A DNA stretch of 33,947 bases from an uncultured Clostridia bacterium (GTDB lineage Bacteria > Bacillota > Clostridia > Christensenellales > Borkfalkiaceae), in contig CALVTT010000016.1 of the NCBI GenBank assembly GCA_944363045.1, positions 1 through 33,947 on the forward strand, given 5' to 3'. Positions within the stretch are counted from its first letter, which is position 1; the number at the start of each line of letters is the position of its first letter. Below the pieces are notes generated by a model. That model saw nothing but the letters and a program-made list of their open reading frames with translations. It was not told the origin of the DNA and did no database searches. Below are positions 1-9,393 of this stretch, in pieces. Both the position numbers and the translations under genes were made by a program.

Positions 1-1467
1 AAGGAGGGCTATGCCGACGGCAGCGAGACGCGCACGGCACAGCAGCTCGCGGCGGCGGATACGCTGACCGTCGACAAAACGATCACCGCGACCTCCCAGG
101 TCATAAACGTCACGCTCAGCGGCAAAGTGATTGGCGTTGAGGGGACGGGGCTCAAGGGCGCGGTCATCACCGCGGGCGACCTGACGGCGACGACGGGGGA
201 GGACGGTACCTTCACCATCGAAAACTTCCCCGTGGTAGACACCGAGATCACCGTCATGCTCAACGGGTATCTCTCGGCGGAAGTTTCCTTTACCGCCTCC
301 GACTATACGGTTGGTGAGACGTTCTCGCTTGGGGATATCTATCTTACCCGCGAATATACGCAGCTCGGCGGCGCCTTCGGCACGAAGTCGGATTCGTTTG
401 CCTCCTTCACTCCCTATGTTACGAGAGGGGAGACGGCGTTCCTCTTCCGCTTTGTGGGCGAGAGAACATTTACGGGCACGGTGGAATTCTATCTCGATAC
501 GGGACTCAGCTCGGGCGACGGCGGCAGGAACGCGACCGATTACCGCTTCGACCTGCGTGCGGACGGATCTATCGGCGTGGATAACTTCGGCGGCGCCAAC
601 ACCAATACGAGCACGCTCGTCTATGCCGTTTCGGGCAGCGCGCAGGCACCCGTCCTCACGTTGGAAATCCCTTACGCCTTCCTCGGCGTACAGCGTGATG
701 AGATCGTCGGTGTCACCTTCGGTCAGGGCGGCGTCAAAAACGGCGACATTGTTTCCGATTGGGATGGCTGGAACGGGCTTGCGGGCGTGACGGGCGTCAA
801 CGGTCTGGAATTCGTACAGCCCGAGCGCACCTGGGACTATATCCGCATTGGCGTCGATAACAAGCCCTTCTGGAACGCGGAGAACGTGACGCTCGAAGAG
901 CTTGACCTCACGGGCTATGATCTGCATTTCGGCAAGGGGGCAACGGACGACAGCATCCATGCCGAGGTCTCCCGCGATGCGAACGGCGTTACCTTTGAAT
1001 TTGTCACGCTGGGCGATTTCGGCATCCACGACGGGACAAACAGCGACTATGTGCTGATCTACTTCGATACGGGCGCACAGACGGGCGGCTGGGAAGGCGT
1101 CGATTACCTCATCAAGATCGACAAGGACGGGAACGTCTACGGCAAAAATACCGCATGGTGGCAAGCCGGAGAGGATAGCAAGCTCGGTACGATCGCGATC
1201 TCCCGCGAGAACGGCGTAACGAAATTCTCCTACACCGTCGCCTACACGACCATCGGCGTTCAGACAGATGAAGTATTCGGCTTTACGCTCGTGGAAGGAT
1301 GGCGCACGGATGCCGATAACGGCTCAAATGAATATGGCGGCTGCCTGTATTCCTATGCGGACGGCTGCCATGTCGTGGCAGATGCAGCGAATACAGCGGG
1401 CTATATCCGCATCAAGGCAGATGGCTCGCTCTCGGTGGCGGCTTCCAATGCAGAAGTTGCGGAATAA
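1..1467 (+). CDS. 3' part of a modular extracellular protein with duplicated beta-sandwich domains
   Basis: The reading frame is open from the first base of the window to a TAA at 1465-1467, so the start and signal peptide lie upstream. The visible part begins with a carboxypeptidase-regulatory-like fold (about nt 103-350; motif GEDGTFTIENFP), the small beta-sandwich common in surface proteins. Two related blocks of roughly 170-180 residues follow (about nt 360-870 and 880-1430). Each contains a YFDTG or YLDTG strand, a GVQ.DE turn and a closing YIRI strand, which resembles CBM9/DOMON-type sugar-binding sandwiches. No catalytic motif or sortase signal is visible. The next gene starts 12 bp downstream behind a strong ribosome binding site, so the two are probably co-transcribed. 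I infer an extracellular carbohydrate-binding or enzyme-accessory role; the catalytic part, if any, is outside the window. Confidence 0.75.
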   Translation, partial: KEGYADGSETRTAQQLAAADTLTVDKTITATSQVINVTLSGKVIGVEGTGLKGAVITAGDLTATTGEDGTFTIENFPVVDTEITVMLNGYLSAEVSFTASDYTVGETFSLGDIYLTREYTQLGGAFGTKSDSFASFTPYVTRGETAFLFRFVGERTFTGTVEFYLDTGLSSGDGGRNATDYRFDLRADGSIGVDNFGGANTNTSTLVYAVSGSAQAPVLTLEIPYAFLGVQRDEIVGVTFGQGGVKNGDIVSDWDGWNGLAGVTGVNGLEFVQPERTWDYIRIGVDNKPFWNAENVTLEELDLTGYDLHFGKGATDDSIHAEVSRDANGVTFEFVTLGDFGIHDGTNSDYVLIYFDTGAQTGGWEGVDYLIKIDKDGNVYGKNTAWWQAGEDSKLGTIAISRENGVTKFSYTVAYTTIGVQTDEVFGFTLVEGWRTDADNGSNEYGGCLYSYADGCHVVADAANTAGYIRIKADGSLSVAASNAEVAE

Positions 1468-1479
1468 GGAGGAAATATC

Positions 1480-3972
1480 ATGAAAGCGATCAAAACGATC
1501 TCAATGGTTGCGCTCTCAGCGCTTCTTCTCGTCGGGGCAACGGCTTGCGATACAAATACGCGGGAACCCGGCAATGACGTCGGCATCGGGACGCAGTACA
1601 CCGATCCCAATACCGCCGTCAAGACCTATGATAACCGCGCCTATAACGAGTACCTTTTGGGCGACGAGGCGGTCATCGAAAATCAGTGGCAGGGCTACGG
1701 GATCGGCGACCCGTTCATCATGCGCTACAACGGCGTCTACTATCTCTATGTCTCCTCGCTCGACACCGAAGTGGGCGTGCGCGCCTACAAGTCGGCGGAT
1801 CTCGTGAACTGGGTGCCCGTCACGGGTGCGGGGCTCAAAGAGGGGTACGTCTCCCAGGACAGCGTGACGCTTGCAGCGTACGCGCCCGAGGTGTATTACT
1901 ACAACGGCACCTTCTATATGTACACGTCGCCCGGCGGCAAGGGGCACTATATCCTCACTTCCTCCAGTCCCGAAGGGCCCTTCACGAGCGTGACGGACAA
2001 TTTCGGGATGAGCATCGACGGCTCGGTGTTCATCGACGACGATGAGCAGATGTACTTCAGCTATGCGAGCAACCAGGGCATCCGTATGGCGCGCATGACA
2101 GACATGCTTACGATCGATACTACTTCGACGCCTGCTCTCACCGGGGTGCAGATCGGCGGCTGGACAGAGGGATCGTATATCATGAAGCGGGATGGGATCT
2201 ATTATCTCACCTTTACGGGCAACCATGTTGCTTCCGATGGCTATCGCATTGCCTATGCTACGGCGGAGGAGCTGCCGGAAAGTTACCGCAATGCCTTCAC
2301 ACGCGGACAGAACAACCCGATCGCATTGGAGACGGAGAGTGAACTCAAGGGGATCGGACATTCGTCCACCGTCCTCGGGCCCGATATGGATTCCTACTAT
2401 CTCGCCTATCATTACCTCAACTCCTCGGGCGGCCCCAACCGAAGCCTCGGGATCGATCGGCTGACGTTCAACGGGACGATGATGTCGGTCGCGCCCTCGC
2501 TCGACGACAGCGTGACGCCCGCGCTCCCCGCGTTCTACGCGGCGGGCAGGGATGCGGAGAAGTTTGAGGAGGCGGACGGCGCGCTTCTGAGTAAGACGCA
2601 GGCGCCTGCCGACTTCACGGCGGAATTCAACCTGAGCGGCGCGGCTTCCGCGACCTATCTCGTCGGCTATACCGATGCCGAGAATTACACGAGCGTCACC
2701 GTCGACCTCACGGCAAAGACAATAACGCTCGCGCAGACGGCGGGCGGGGCGACGACGCAGATCGCAAGCGGCACGCTGGTCAACGACTATGCGGCGGACA
2801 AACTGCACACGGTGCGCGTCGCGTCGCGCGGCGGTGTGGTGGACGTCATGTTCGACAACATGACCAAGATCGACAACGCGTCCTGCACGATCGCCGCGGG
2901 CAAGATCGGCTACCTTGCGGCGGAGAGCGCCGAGATCGGCTACACCGCCTATTCCGAAGTCGCCATGGGCATGAGCGACGAGCAGGAGGCAAAGCAGGCA
3001 AGTACCTTTGTCGGAGCGGCGGCATACCTTCACGACGACGTCTATACCGACGGGTACGACCTGAGCGAAGAGAGCGCCCTTTCTGTGATCTCCGAGGACA
3101 CCGACTACCGCCTGGCGGGCTGGAAGGCTCTGACGCTCGGCAAGGAAGGGGATGATGCCTCCTATCTCGTCTACAACAGAAAGACGGGCAGGTACGGGCT
3201 CGAACTCGTCTATCCCGCGGCGGACGCGGGCAAGAAGATCGGCGTGAAGATCGACGGCGTGAACGGCGGAACGGTCTGGCGCTGCACGCTGCCCGAGGTG
3301 GAAACGACAAACGGCTACGTCAAGGCGGTCGTCGGCGAGTTCGACGTGGAGCAGGGCGCGCGCATCATCCGCCTGGAGAACGTGGGCAGTTCCGTCACGT
3401 TTGCGGCGTTCCGTCTGGTGGAGACGTCCTCCGTCACGCCCGTCTATGAGCAGTCGCTCTCTTCCTATGCGGAGAAGGGCGCGGACTACAAGACCATCTG
3501 GAAGATCAAGGACGGCGGGCATTACGCCAAGGCGGGTACGCGCCAGCTTGTATATTTCGGCGACAATGCCATTACCGACTTCACGCTTGAGGTGGAGGTC
3601 CTTCTGGAAGGGGCGACCGGTTCTTCTTCGACGGCCGGTATCGTATTCCACGCGCGCAATTATGCTTCTTCCCCGCACGATTCCTACACCAGTATTCAGG
3701 GGTACTACCTTGCGTTGAGCAACAACACGGTCGTCCTGGAGCGGTTGAATTATGCGGATGACAGCGAGCCGATCGCTTCGGATGCGCAAACCATCCAGAG
3801 TGATGTCTACTACAAGCTCAAAATTCAGGCAAGGGGAAATGTCATCACCGTATGGCTGAATGATGAGCAGGTGATCGAAGTGACGGACGACTGGGCATTT
3901 GCAAACGGTAAAGTCGGCCTCTACACGAACGGTGCGGCCGTGATTTTCCGGAATCTGAAGATCAGCAGCTGA
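1480..3972 (+). CDS. GH43-family glycoside hydrolase lipoprotein with C-terminal accessory domains
   Basis: An 830-residue secreted lipoprotein: hydrophobic signal peptide and lipobox ending ATAC (lipidated Cys23). The start is set by AAGGAGG 7-8 bases upstream. The N-terminal half is a GH43-type five-bladed propeller with all three expected acidic residues: Asp77 in GIGDPF (general base), Asp180 in SIDGS (pKa modulator) and Glu230 in WTEGS (general acid), plus YAPEV near 135 and GIGHSS near 291-296. After it come a concanavalin-like sandwich (about 350-500), a CBM6-like region (about 505-650) and a C-terminal laminin-G/DUF1080-like sandwich (about 660-830). GH43 enzymes hydrolyse alpha-L-arabinofuranosides or beta-D-xylosides; which applies here cannot be read from the sequence. 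It has the same architecture as the next gene, so the pair arose by duplication. Confidence 0.9.
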   Translation: MKAIKTISMVALSALLLVGATACDTNTREPGNDVGIGTQYTDPNTAVKTYDNRAYNEYLLGDEAVIENQWQGYGIGDPFIMRYNGVYYLYVSSLDTEVGVRAYKSADLVNWVPVTGAGLKEGYVSQDSVTLAAYAPEVYYYNGTFYMYTSPGGKGHYILTSSSPEGPFTSVTDNFGMSIDGSVFIDDDEQMYFSYASNQGIRMARMTDMLTIDTTSTPALTGVQIGGWTEGSYIMKRDGIYYLTFTGNHVASDGYRIAYATAEELPESYRNAFTRGQNNPIALETESELKGIGHSSTVLGPDMDSYYLAYHYLNSSGGPNRSLGIDRLTFNGTMMSVAPSLDDSVTPALPAFYAAGRDAEKFEEADGALLSKTQAPADFTAEFNLSGAASATYLVGYTDAENYTSVTVDLTAKTITLAQTAGGATTQIASGTLVNDYAADKLHTVRVASRGGVVDVMFDNMTKIDNASCTIAAGKIGYLAAESAEIGYTAYSEVAMGMSDEQEAKQASTFVGAAAYLHDDVYTDGYDLSEESALSVISEDTDYRLAGWKALTLGKEGDDASYLVYNRKTGRYGLELVYPAADAGKKIGVKIDGVNGGTVWRCTLPEVETTNGYVKAVVGEFDVEQGARIIRLENVGSSVTFAAFRLVETSSVTPVYEQSLSSYAEKGADYKTIWKIKDGGHYAKAGTRQLVYFGDNAITDFTLEVEVLLEGATGSSSTAGIVFHARNYASSPHDSYTSIQGYYLALSNNTVVLERLNYADDSEPIASDAQTIQSDVYYKLKIQARGNVITVWLNDEQVIEVTDDWAFANGKVGLYTNGAAVIFRNLKISS

Positions 3973-3985
3973 TTGTCAAGGCGAG

Positions 3986-4014
3986 CGCGGGCTGCGGCAT
4001 GGCTGCAGCCCGCG
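3986..4014 (+). terminator. Intergenic hairpin, possible weak terminator or attenuator
   Basis: A perfect 10-bp stem (CGCGGGCTGC at 3986-3995 with its complement at 4005-4014) and a 9-base loop lie between the two GH43 lipoprotein genes. It is followed by TCTACCTTATTTTA, which is U-rich but interrupted. It could reduce read-through or protect the upstream mRNA segment. Confidence 0.45.
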
Positions 4015-4069
4015 TCTACCTTATTTTACAGGATATCGCATCCTGACATCAGAGGGGCGGCAAGGCAAT

Positions 4070-6481
4070 ATGAAAAAAAGCATTTTGATAGTGGCAGCAG
4101 CATTTATTGCATCGATCATTTTATCATCGTGCTCCGAGGGAGCAAAGACAGAAATCGAATATATCCCGCCCGAAGTCGAGCGGTATGAAAATCCCATTGA
4201 GATCGAAGGTCAGTGGGGTTCCAGCGCGGCAACGGGCGCGGAAGGACAGTACGGCATCGGCGATCCCTTCGTCATGCGCTTCAACGGAAAATACTATCTC
4301 TATCCCTCCACTTCCGATCCCTGCAGCGGGATCAAGGTCTTTGAGTCAAGCGACCTCATCCATTGGAAGGACATGGGGTACGCCGTCCCCGAATCGGACG
4401 AGACGTCGCACGGCGCCTATGCGCCCGAAGTCATCTATTACGACGGCTATTTCTACCTGTGCCAGTCGCGGGCGGGGCAGGGACACTATATCTACCGTTC
4501 CGAAAGCCCGACGCAGGGGTTCACGCTGATCAGTTCTTCTGGGCGCAGCCCGTCCGATCTTGACTACGGAAATATCGGCCGCGGGATCGACGGGTCGTTC
4601 TATGTCTCCGATGACGGCAGGCTCTTCCTTCTGCATACCGTCACGCCCGCGGGGCTGCAATATACCGAGATCACCGACGTCTCCGATATCAACCCCGATA
4701 CCCTCGGGAAGGACACGCAGCTCGGGGACGCCAACCTCAATCATTGGATCGAGGGTCCCGGCATCTTCCGCCGCGGAAATTTCAGTTATCTCACTTATGC
4801 GGGCAATCACGTCCTCTCAAACGGCTACAGGATCGCGTACTCGTATGCCGAAGATCTTGACGATCTCTCGTCGTTCGTGCAGCCCGTGGACAATGTGACG
4901 ATCATCGACACCGACGAAGCGCACCGCGGGCTTGGGCATTCGAGCAATGTGAACGGGCCCGACCTCGATTCTGTCTATACGGCGTATCACAGTCTGGTCG
5001 GCAGAGGCCCTGCGCGCAGGTACAATCTTGACAGATATTTCGCCTGCGGCAGCCTGCTCACTGCAAACGGTGTCACACACAGGAGCGTTGCCGTGCCCGA
5101 TGCGCCCGATCGCGGCGGCTATGCCGATCTTCTGCGGGAGGAGGCGGGTGCATACGTGTTCGGCGAAACGGGGGACTATTTTACGGCGGAGTACAATTTT
5201 ATTCCTTCCGCGCGGCAGGAGGTGTTCTTTGGCTCCTCTTCGGGAAAAAGCTATGTCGTGCAGTACAGCGGCGGGACGCTGCGGCTTTTGCACCGAGAAG
5301 GGAAGAACGAGAACGTCATCGCCGAACAGAACGTCTTTCTTACGGAGGGGAAACTCGTTACGCTCCGCATAGAGAACGGCGACGGCATCGGCTATCTCTA
5401 CCTGAACGGGATGCGCGTCATCTCCTATCCTGCAGAGGCTGCCGCAGGCAAGACGGGCTATGCCTTGTCGGAAGGGGTCGGCTATACGGCGTATACCAAC
5501 GAGGTGTTCGGTACGTCCGATTTCGAAGCACTCAAGAACTTCCCCACGCGCTTTCCCGCAACGAGCTACCTGAAGGGGGAGATGCGCGGATTTTCCATCC
5601 GCGACGCCCGCCGCGTGAAAGGCGGTATTCGCGTCGGGGAACCCGAAAGCACGGTGCGCATCGGCGATGCCTATGCTGTCGCGCTGGAACGCGGCGACTG
5701 GGTAAAATATGCCGTCGACATCCCCGAGGATGGGACTTACAGCCTTTCCGCGGAAGTCTCAGCGGCTTCGCACGGTGCAGAAATTTGTATTACGATCGGT
5801 GAAAATGAGGTTCGTGCGACGATCCCTTCCGCTGAGGAAGACTATCGGTGCGTCCGTGTTCCGCTCGGTGAGATCGAGGCGGCGGGCGGTGTGCAGACGA
5901 TGAAGGCGGAAGTGATTTCCGGGCGAGCGGAGATCACCTTCTTCGAGGCCGAAAGCTCGGAAACGGGCGCTGTCTCGCTCACGTCTTATGATACCGTCAA
6001 CGGTGCGGCGCAGACTGCGGCGGACGGCTCGGTCACCGTCAGCGGAGAGCGCGGTGTGATCGTCTGGAAGAATACGGGACATACCGATTTCGAGGCGGAG
6101 ATCGCGTTCTCATGTGCGGTCTCCATTGGGACCGATCTCGGGTTCATGATCCGCTCCTCTGACTATTCATACCACTCCGCGCAGCCCGCCGAATCGTGGC
6201 GCGGCTATTATCTCCAGCTCGGCACGAGCATCGTGACGCTCAGCCGGTACGACTACGGGGACTTCGGCGCGCTCGGTATCAAGCGCACGGGGGATATTGA
6301 TCTCGGCAGCGGTATGCACACGCTCGTCATCCGCGCGGCAGGTCATACTCTCTCCGTCGACATCGACGGCGCCGTCGTCTTTACGGCTCAGGATGAGTTT
6401 GCCTTTTTGGGCGGCAGACTGGGCGTCTATGTCGGCTCGGGGGCGATCACACTACATTCATTGAAATATCAGGCAAAATAG
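4070..6481 (+). CDS. GH43-family glycoside hydrolase lipoprotein (paralogue of upstream gene)
   Basis: An 803-residue lipoprotein: signal peptide with a clear lipobox LSSC (Cys21). The GH43 propeller keeps Asp65 in GIGDPF, Asp174 in GIDGS and Glu228 in WIEGP, plus GAYAPEV near 115-121 and GLGHSS near 287-292, so it should be catalytically active. C-terminal to the propeller lie a sandwich domain (about 345-480), a CBM6-like region (about 490-625) and a laminin-G/DUF1080-like domain (about 630-803). The order of domains matches the upstream GH43 lipoprotein throughout, although the sequences have diverged clearly. It is separated from that gene by 97 bp with a hairpin and lies 9 bp before the GH2 gene. 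Inferred role: surface attack on an arabinofuranose- or xylose-decorated glycan, with specificity different from its paralogue. Confidence 0.9.
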   Translation: MKKSILIVAAAFIASIILSSCSEGAKTEIEYIPPEVERYENPIEIEGQWGSSAATGAEGQYGIGDPFVMRFNGKYYLYPSTSDPCSGIKVFESSDLIHWKDMGYAVPESDETSHGAYAPEVIYYDGYFYLCQSRAGQGHYIYRSESPTQGFTLISSSGRSPSDLDYGNIGRGIDGSFYVSDDGRLFLLHTVTPAGLQYTEITDVSDINPDTLGKDTQLGDANLNHWIEGPGIFRRGNFSYLTYAGNHVLSNGYRIAYSYAEDLDDLSSFVQPVDNVTIIDTDEAHRGLGHSSNVNGPDLDSVYTAYHSLVGRGPARRYNLDRYFACGSLLTANGVTHRSVAVPDAPDRGGYADLLREEAGAYVFGETGDYFTAEYNFIPSARQEVFFGSSSGKSYVVQYSGGTLRLLHREGKNENVIAEQNVFLTEGKLVTLRIENGDGIGYLYLNGMRVISYPAEAAAGKTGYALSEGVGYTAYTNEVFGTSDFEALKNFPTRFPATSYLKGEMRGFSIRDARRVKGGIRVGEPESTVRIGDAYAVALERGDWVKYAVDIPEDGTYSLSAEVSAASHGAEICITIGENEVRATIPSAEEDYRCVRVPLGEIEAAGGVQTMKAEVISGRAEITFFEAESSETGAVSLTSYDTVNGAAQTAADGSVTVSGERGVIVWKNTGHTDFEAEIAFSCAVSIGTDLGFMIRSSDYSYHSAQPAESWRGYYLQLGTSIVTLSRYDYGDFGALGIKRTGDIDLGSGMHTLVIRAAGHTLSVDIDGAVVFTAQDEFAFLGGRLGVYVGSGAITLHSLKYQAK

Positions 6482-6490
6482 GGAACGATC

Positions 6491-8224
6491 ATGAAGCATG
6501 TAAAGTGTTTTCAAAAAGGGTATCCGCGTCCGCAGTTCGTGCGCGACGCATGGATCGATCTGAACGGGATTTGGAAGTTCGGATTCGGGGAGGAAGTTAC
6601 AGAGGAGAACGCGCTGTGCGGGAAATTGCCGCGTGAGATCTGCGTTCCGTACAGTTATGAAACGGAGATGAGCGGCATAGGCGACCCCGGTGTCCACCGC
6701 ACGGTGTGGTATTCCCGCACGATCTCCCCTAAGGCGGGCAAGCGGACGATCCTGTACTTAGAGGGCGCCGACCATACCGCAACGGTCTATGTGAACGGAA
6801 CGGCTGCGGGCACGCACTGCGGGGCATATTCGCGGTTTTCTGTGGACATTACAAAATATCTGCACGCCGGGGAAAATCTCCTGACCGTTCGCTGCGACGA
6901 CGGCGGGCACCCCGCGCAGGTGCGCGGTAAGCAGCGCTGGCAAAAGGAGAACTTCGGCTGCTGGTATGTGCAGACGACGGGGATCTGGAAGAGCGTCTGG
7001 CTGGAATATGTCGATGACGTCTTTTTGCAGTCGCTCAAGATCACGCCCGACCTCACCGATTACAGCGTCAAATTGGATTTTTCCGTCAGCTGTCCTGCGG
7101 AGGACGTTTGCGTCTCTTTTGCGGTCTCGTTCGGCGGAGAACTGCTGCACACAGTCACAGCCTCGGCATCCGACCGCTATTGCAGCGTTACGTTGCCGCT
7201 TCCGAGCGAGAAGCTCACCTATCAGGTCGCACTTTGGTCGGTGGAAGAGCCGTCGCTCTACGATCTGACCGTTCGCGTCCTGAAGAGCGGGAAGGAGACG
7301 GACCGCGTCGGCAGTTATTTCGCCCTGCGCGATTATTCGGTCATGGGCGATAAGATCATGCTGAACGGTCGTCCGTTTTATGCGCGCCTGGCGCTCGACC
7401 AGGGGTATTGGCGCGAGAGCGGGCTCACGCCTCCCGACGAAGAGGCGCTCGTGCGCGACATCACGCTCGCCAAGCAAATGGGGTTCAACGGCGTGCGCAA
7501 GCATCAGAAGGTGGAGGACGAGCGCTTTTTCTATTATGCGGATCTTTTAGGGTTCACCGTATGGTGCGAACTTCCGTCCAACCATTGGTTTGCAGACGAT
7601 TGCTCCGAACAGATCACAAGAGAGTGGATGGAGATCGTGCGTGCGAATTATAATCATCCCAGCCTTGTGACGTGGGTGATCTTCAACGAGAGCTGGGGGG
7701 TGCGTAACATTCTTGTCAACCGCGTGCAGAGCGACCTCGCTACGGCGCTGTACTATCTCACCAAGAGTTTCGATCAGATGCGCCCCGTTGTTTCCAACGA
7801 CGGTTGGGAGCACGCGATGAGCGACATCCTGACGCTGCACGACTACGAGCAGGACGGCGAAAAACTGTTCACGAGATATGCGACGATGCAGAAGATCACG
7901 CAGGGCAGTTCGGAGAATACGCAGCCGCTTCCTTATGCACAGGGGTACGCATACCGCGGACAGCCCGTCATCATCAGCGAATTTGGCGGAACGGCATATG
8001 TAAGCGATGAACAAAAGGGTTGGGGGTATGGCGACGGCGTCGGCGGCGACGGGGAATTTTTGGAGCGCTTTTCTTCGCTCGTCGGAGCGGTCGACCGTCT
8101 CCGTCTGAGCGGCTTCTGCTACACCCAGCTCACCGACGTGCAGCAGGAGGTCAACGGGCTTTTGCACGAGGACAGGACGCCCAAAGTCCCGCTCGAAGAG
8201 ATCGCAAAGCGCAACCGCCGCTGA
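6491..8224 (+). CDS. GH2-family glycoside hydrolase, cytoplasmic
   Basis: A 577-residue protein without signal peptide. Its layout is that of GH2: an N-terminal jelly-roll sugar-binding domain (about 20-180; YLEGADHTATVYVNG), an immunoglobulin-like domain (about 185-285) and a TIM barrel. The general acid/base is Glu400 in IFNESWG and the nucleophile is Glu497 in ISEFGG. Its length is close to beta-glucuronidases and the short GH2 enzymes, far below LacZ (about 1,020 residues), so calling it lacZ is not justified. GH2 activities include beta-galactosidase, beta-glucuronidase, beta-mannosidase and arabinopyranosidase. The start is 9 bp after the previous stop with AGGGA upstream. Together with the next GH43 gene it probably degrades imported oligosaccharides. 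Confidence 0.92.
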   Translation: MKHVKCFQKGYPRPQFVRDAWIDLNGIWKFGFGEEVTEENALCGKLPREICVPYSYETEMSGIGDPGVHRTVWYSRTISPKAGKRTILYLEGADHTATVYVNGTAAGTHCGAYSRFSVDITKYLHAGENLLTVRCDDGGHPAQVRGKQRWQKENFGCWYVQTTGIWKSVWLEYVDDVFLQSLKITPDLTDYSVKLDFSVSCPAEDVCVSFAVSFGGELLHTVTASASDRYCSVTLPLPSEKLTYQVALWSVEEPSLYDLTVRVLKSGKETDRVGSYFALRDYSVMGDKIMLNGRPFYARLALDQGYWRESGLTPPDEEALVRDITLAKQMGFNGVRKHQKVEDERFFYYADLLGFTVWCELPSNHWFADDCSEQITREWMEIVRANYNHPSLVTWVIFNESWGVRNILVNRVQSDLATALYYLTKSFDQMRPVVSNDGWEHAMSDILTLHDYEQDGEKLFTRYATMQKITQGSSENTQPLPYAQGYAYRGQPVIISEFGGTAYVSDEQKGWGYGDGVGGDGEFLERFSSLVGAVDRLRLSGFCYTQLTDVQQEVNGLLHEDRTPKVPLEEIAKRNRR

Positions 8225-8241
8225 GCGGCATGGAGGAGCGT

Positions 8242-9117
8242 ATGAGCCGCACGTTCTGCAATCCCATGCTGGAGGGGGCGGATCCCTTCGTCCTTCGGCA
8301 CGGGGACAAATATTATCTGTACGCGACCAATGCCGAGGACGGATTCCGCGTCTATTCCTCCGCGGATTTTTCCGCGTGGGAGGACTGCGGTCTCTGTCTG
8401 CGTGCGGGGGACGCAATCGGAAAAAAGTGGTTTTGGGCGCCCGAGGTCATGGAGCACGACGGGAAGTTTTACATGGTCTACACCGCGGAGGAGCATCTGG
8501 CGATCGCCGTGTCGGAAAGCCCGACGGGACCCTTCGTTCAGACGCAAAAGAAGTGGCTGAGCGAGGAACGCGCCATCGACGGGCACTTCTTCTGCGATGA
8601 CGACGGAACGGTCTATCTCTATTATGTCCGTCTGCGCGACGGGAACGAGATCTACGTCGCCGAACTCGATCGGGATCTGGAGAGGTTGGATGAGGCGCAC
8701 GAGACGTTCCTGATTCGCGCCGAGGCGGAGTGGGAGTGCGGGGACTGCCGCGTGACGGAGGGACCATTCGTCCTCAAACACGGCGGGAAATACTACCTCA
8801 CCTATTCGGCAAACCATACGCGCAGTCCCGATTATGCCGTCGGGTGCGCCGTCTCCCGTTCTCCGCGCGGACCCTTTGCCAAGGCGGCGTATAACCCCGT
8901 CCTGCACCGCAATGAGGTTGCGAACGGCGTCGGGCATCACAGCTTTGTGCGTTCTTCGAAAGGAGAACTGATTTGTATTTATCACAGACACTTCGATCTG
9001 CATACCTTCCGCCCTCGCCTTGTATGCGCGGATCGTGCAGAGTTTGTGCCCTGTGCAAACGGCGTCGACGTCCTCGTCATCCACGGTCCTACGGCCGCGC
9101 CGCAAAGGACGGTCTGA
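8242..9117 (+). CDS. GH43-family glycoside hydrolase, cytoplasmic single-domain
   Basis: A 291-residue protein that is just one GH43 propeller without signal peptide or accessory domain. Catalytic residues are visible: Asp14 in GADPF, Asp113 in AIDGH and Glu173 in VTEGP; WAPEV (about 65-69) and GVGHHS are also present. The frame is open far upstream, but the GGAGGAG centred about 8 bases before 8242 and conservation beginning with FCNPML set the start there; ATG 8230 is an alternative adding four residues. It follows the GH2 gene by 17 bp. Compared with the two lipoprotein GH43s it probably works inside the cell on short imported oligosaccharides, as an arabinofuranosidase or xylosidase. It ends the upstream gene run. 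Confidence 0.9.
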   Translation: MSRTFCNPMLEGADPFVLRHGDKYYLYATNAEDGFRVYSSADFSAWEDCGLCLRAGDAIGKKWFWAPEVMEHDGKFYMVYTAEEHLAIAVSESPTGPFVQTQKKWLSEERAIDGHFFCDDDGTVYLYYVRLRDGNEIYVAELDRDLERLDEAHETFLIRAEAEWECGDCRVTEGPFVLKHGGKYYLTYSANHTRSPDYAVGCAVSRSPRGPFAKAAYNPVLHRNEVANGVGHHSFVRSSKGELICIYHRHFDLHTFRPRLVCADRAEFVPCANGVDVLVIHGPTAAPQRTV

Positions 9118-9160
9118 TGGAAGGAGATGTATGACCGTCATTGCATCGTGTAGCAGGGTG

Positions 9161-9194
9161 GCAAAGGCGGCGGGAAGTGTCCCGCCGCCTTTGC
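9161..9194. other. Perfect 15-bp hairpin after the glycosidase run
   Basis: GCAAAGGCGGCGGGA at 9161-9175 is exactly complementary to 9180-9194, with a four-base AGTG loop. No U-tract follows on either strand, so it is not a standard intrinsic terminator. It may stabilise the 3' end of the upstream mRNA after processing, or act with the terminator 70 bp further on. Confidence 0.6.
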
Positions 9195-9260
9195 TATAAA
9201 CAGTTGGATAAAAAGAAAAATTTGAGAGAACTCGCAACCTCATACGATCCATCCACTGTG

Positions 9261-9300
9261 CCGCGCAAAAAGCCCGTCGTTTGACGGGCTTTTTGCGCGG
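9261..9300. terminator. Bidirectional intrinsic terminator
   Basis: A perfect 18-bp inverted repeat (9261-9278 with 9283-9300; loop GTTT). The core is GCCCGTC/GACGGGC flanked by A5 on the left and T5 on the right, the classical layout of a terminator that works in both directions. It separates the upstream glycosidase genes from the rbsK promoter. Confidence 0.88.
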
Positions 9301-9393
9301 TCTGTTCTGCGGGGCAACGGAAACTCCGTAACAAAAACAGTATTTTACCGAGAAAAAATTTCGCAGATCGTTAAAATTTTTTTCGTAAAAGTC

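Noticed and set aside
1481..1494. cre-like sequence TGAAAGCGATCAAA at the GH43 gene start
   Set aside because: Mismatch at the conserved last positions and location at the start codon; more likely chance from the Lys-Ala-Ile-Lys codons.
1516..3789. Long - strand open frame (757 codons) opposite the GH43 lipoprotein gene
   Set aside because: Shadow caused by GC-rich codon bias; the + strand frame has signal peptide, catalytic motifs and ribosome binding site, while this one is rich in Arg/Asp with no family pattern.
8020..8241. Upstream extension of the cytoplasmic GH43 frame
   Set aside because: Overlaps the GH2 gene, Arg-rich translation; the ribosome binding site and homology favour 8242.
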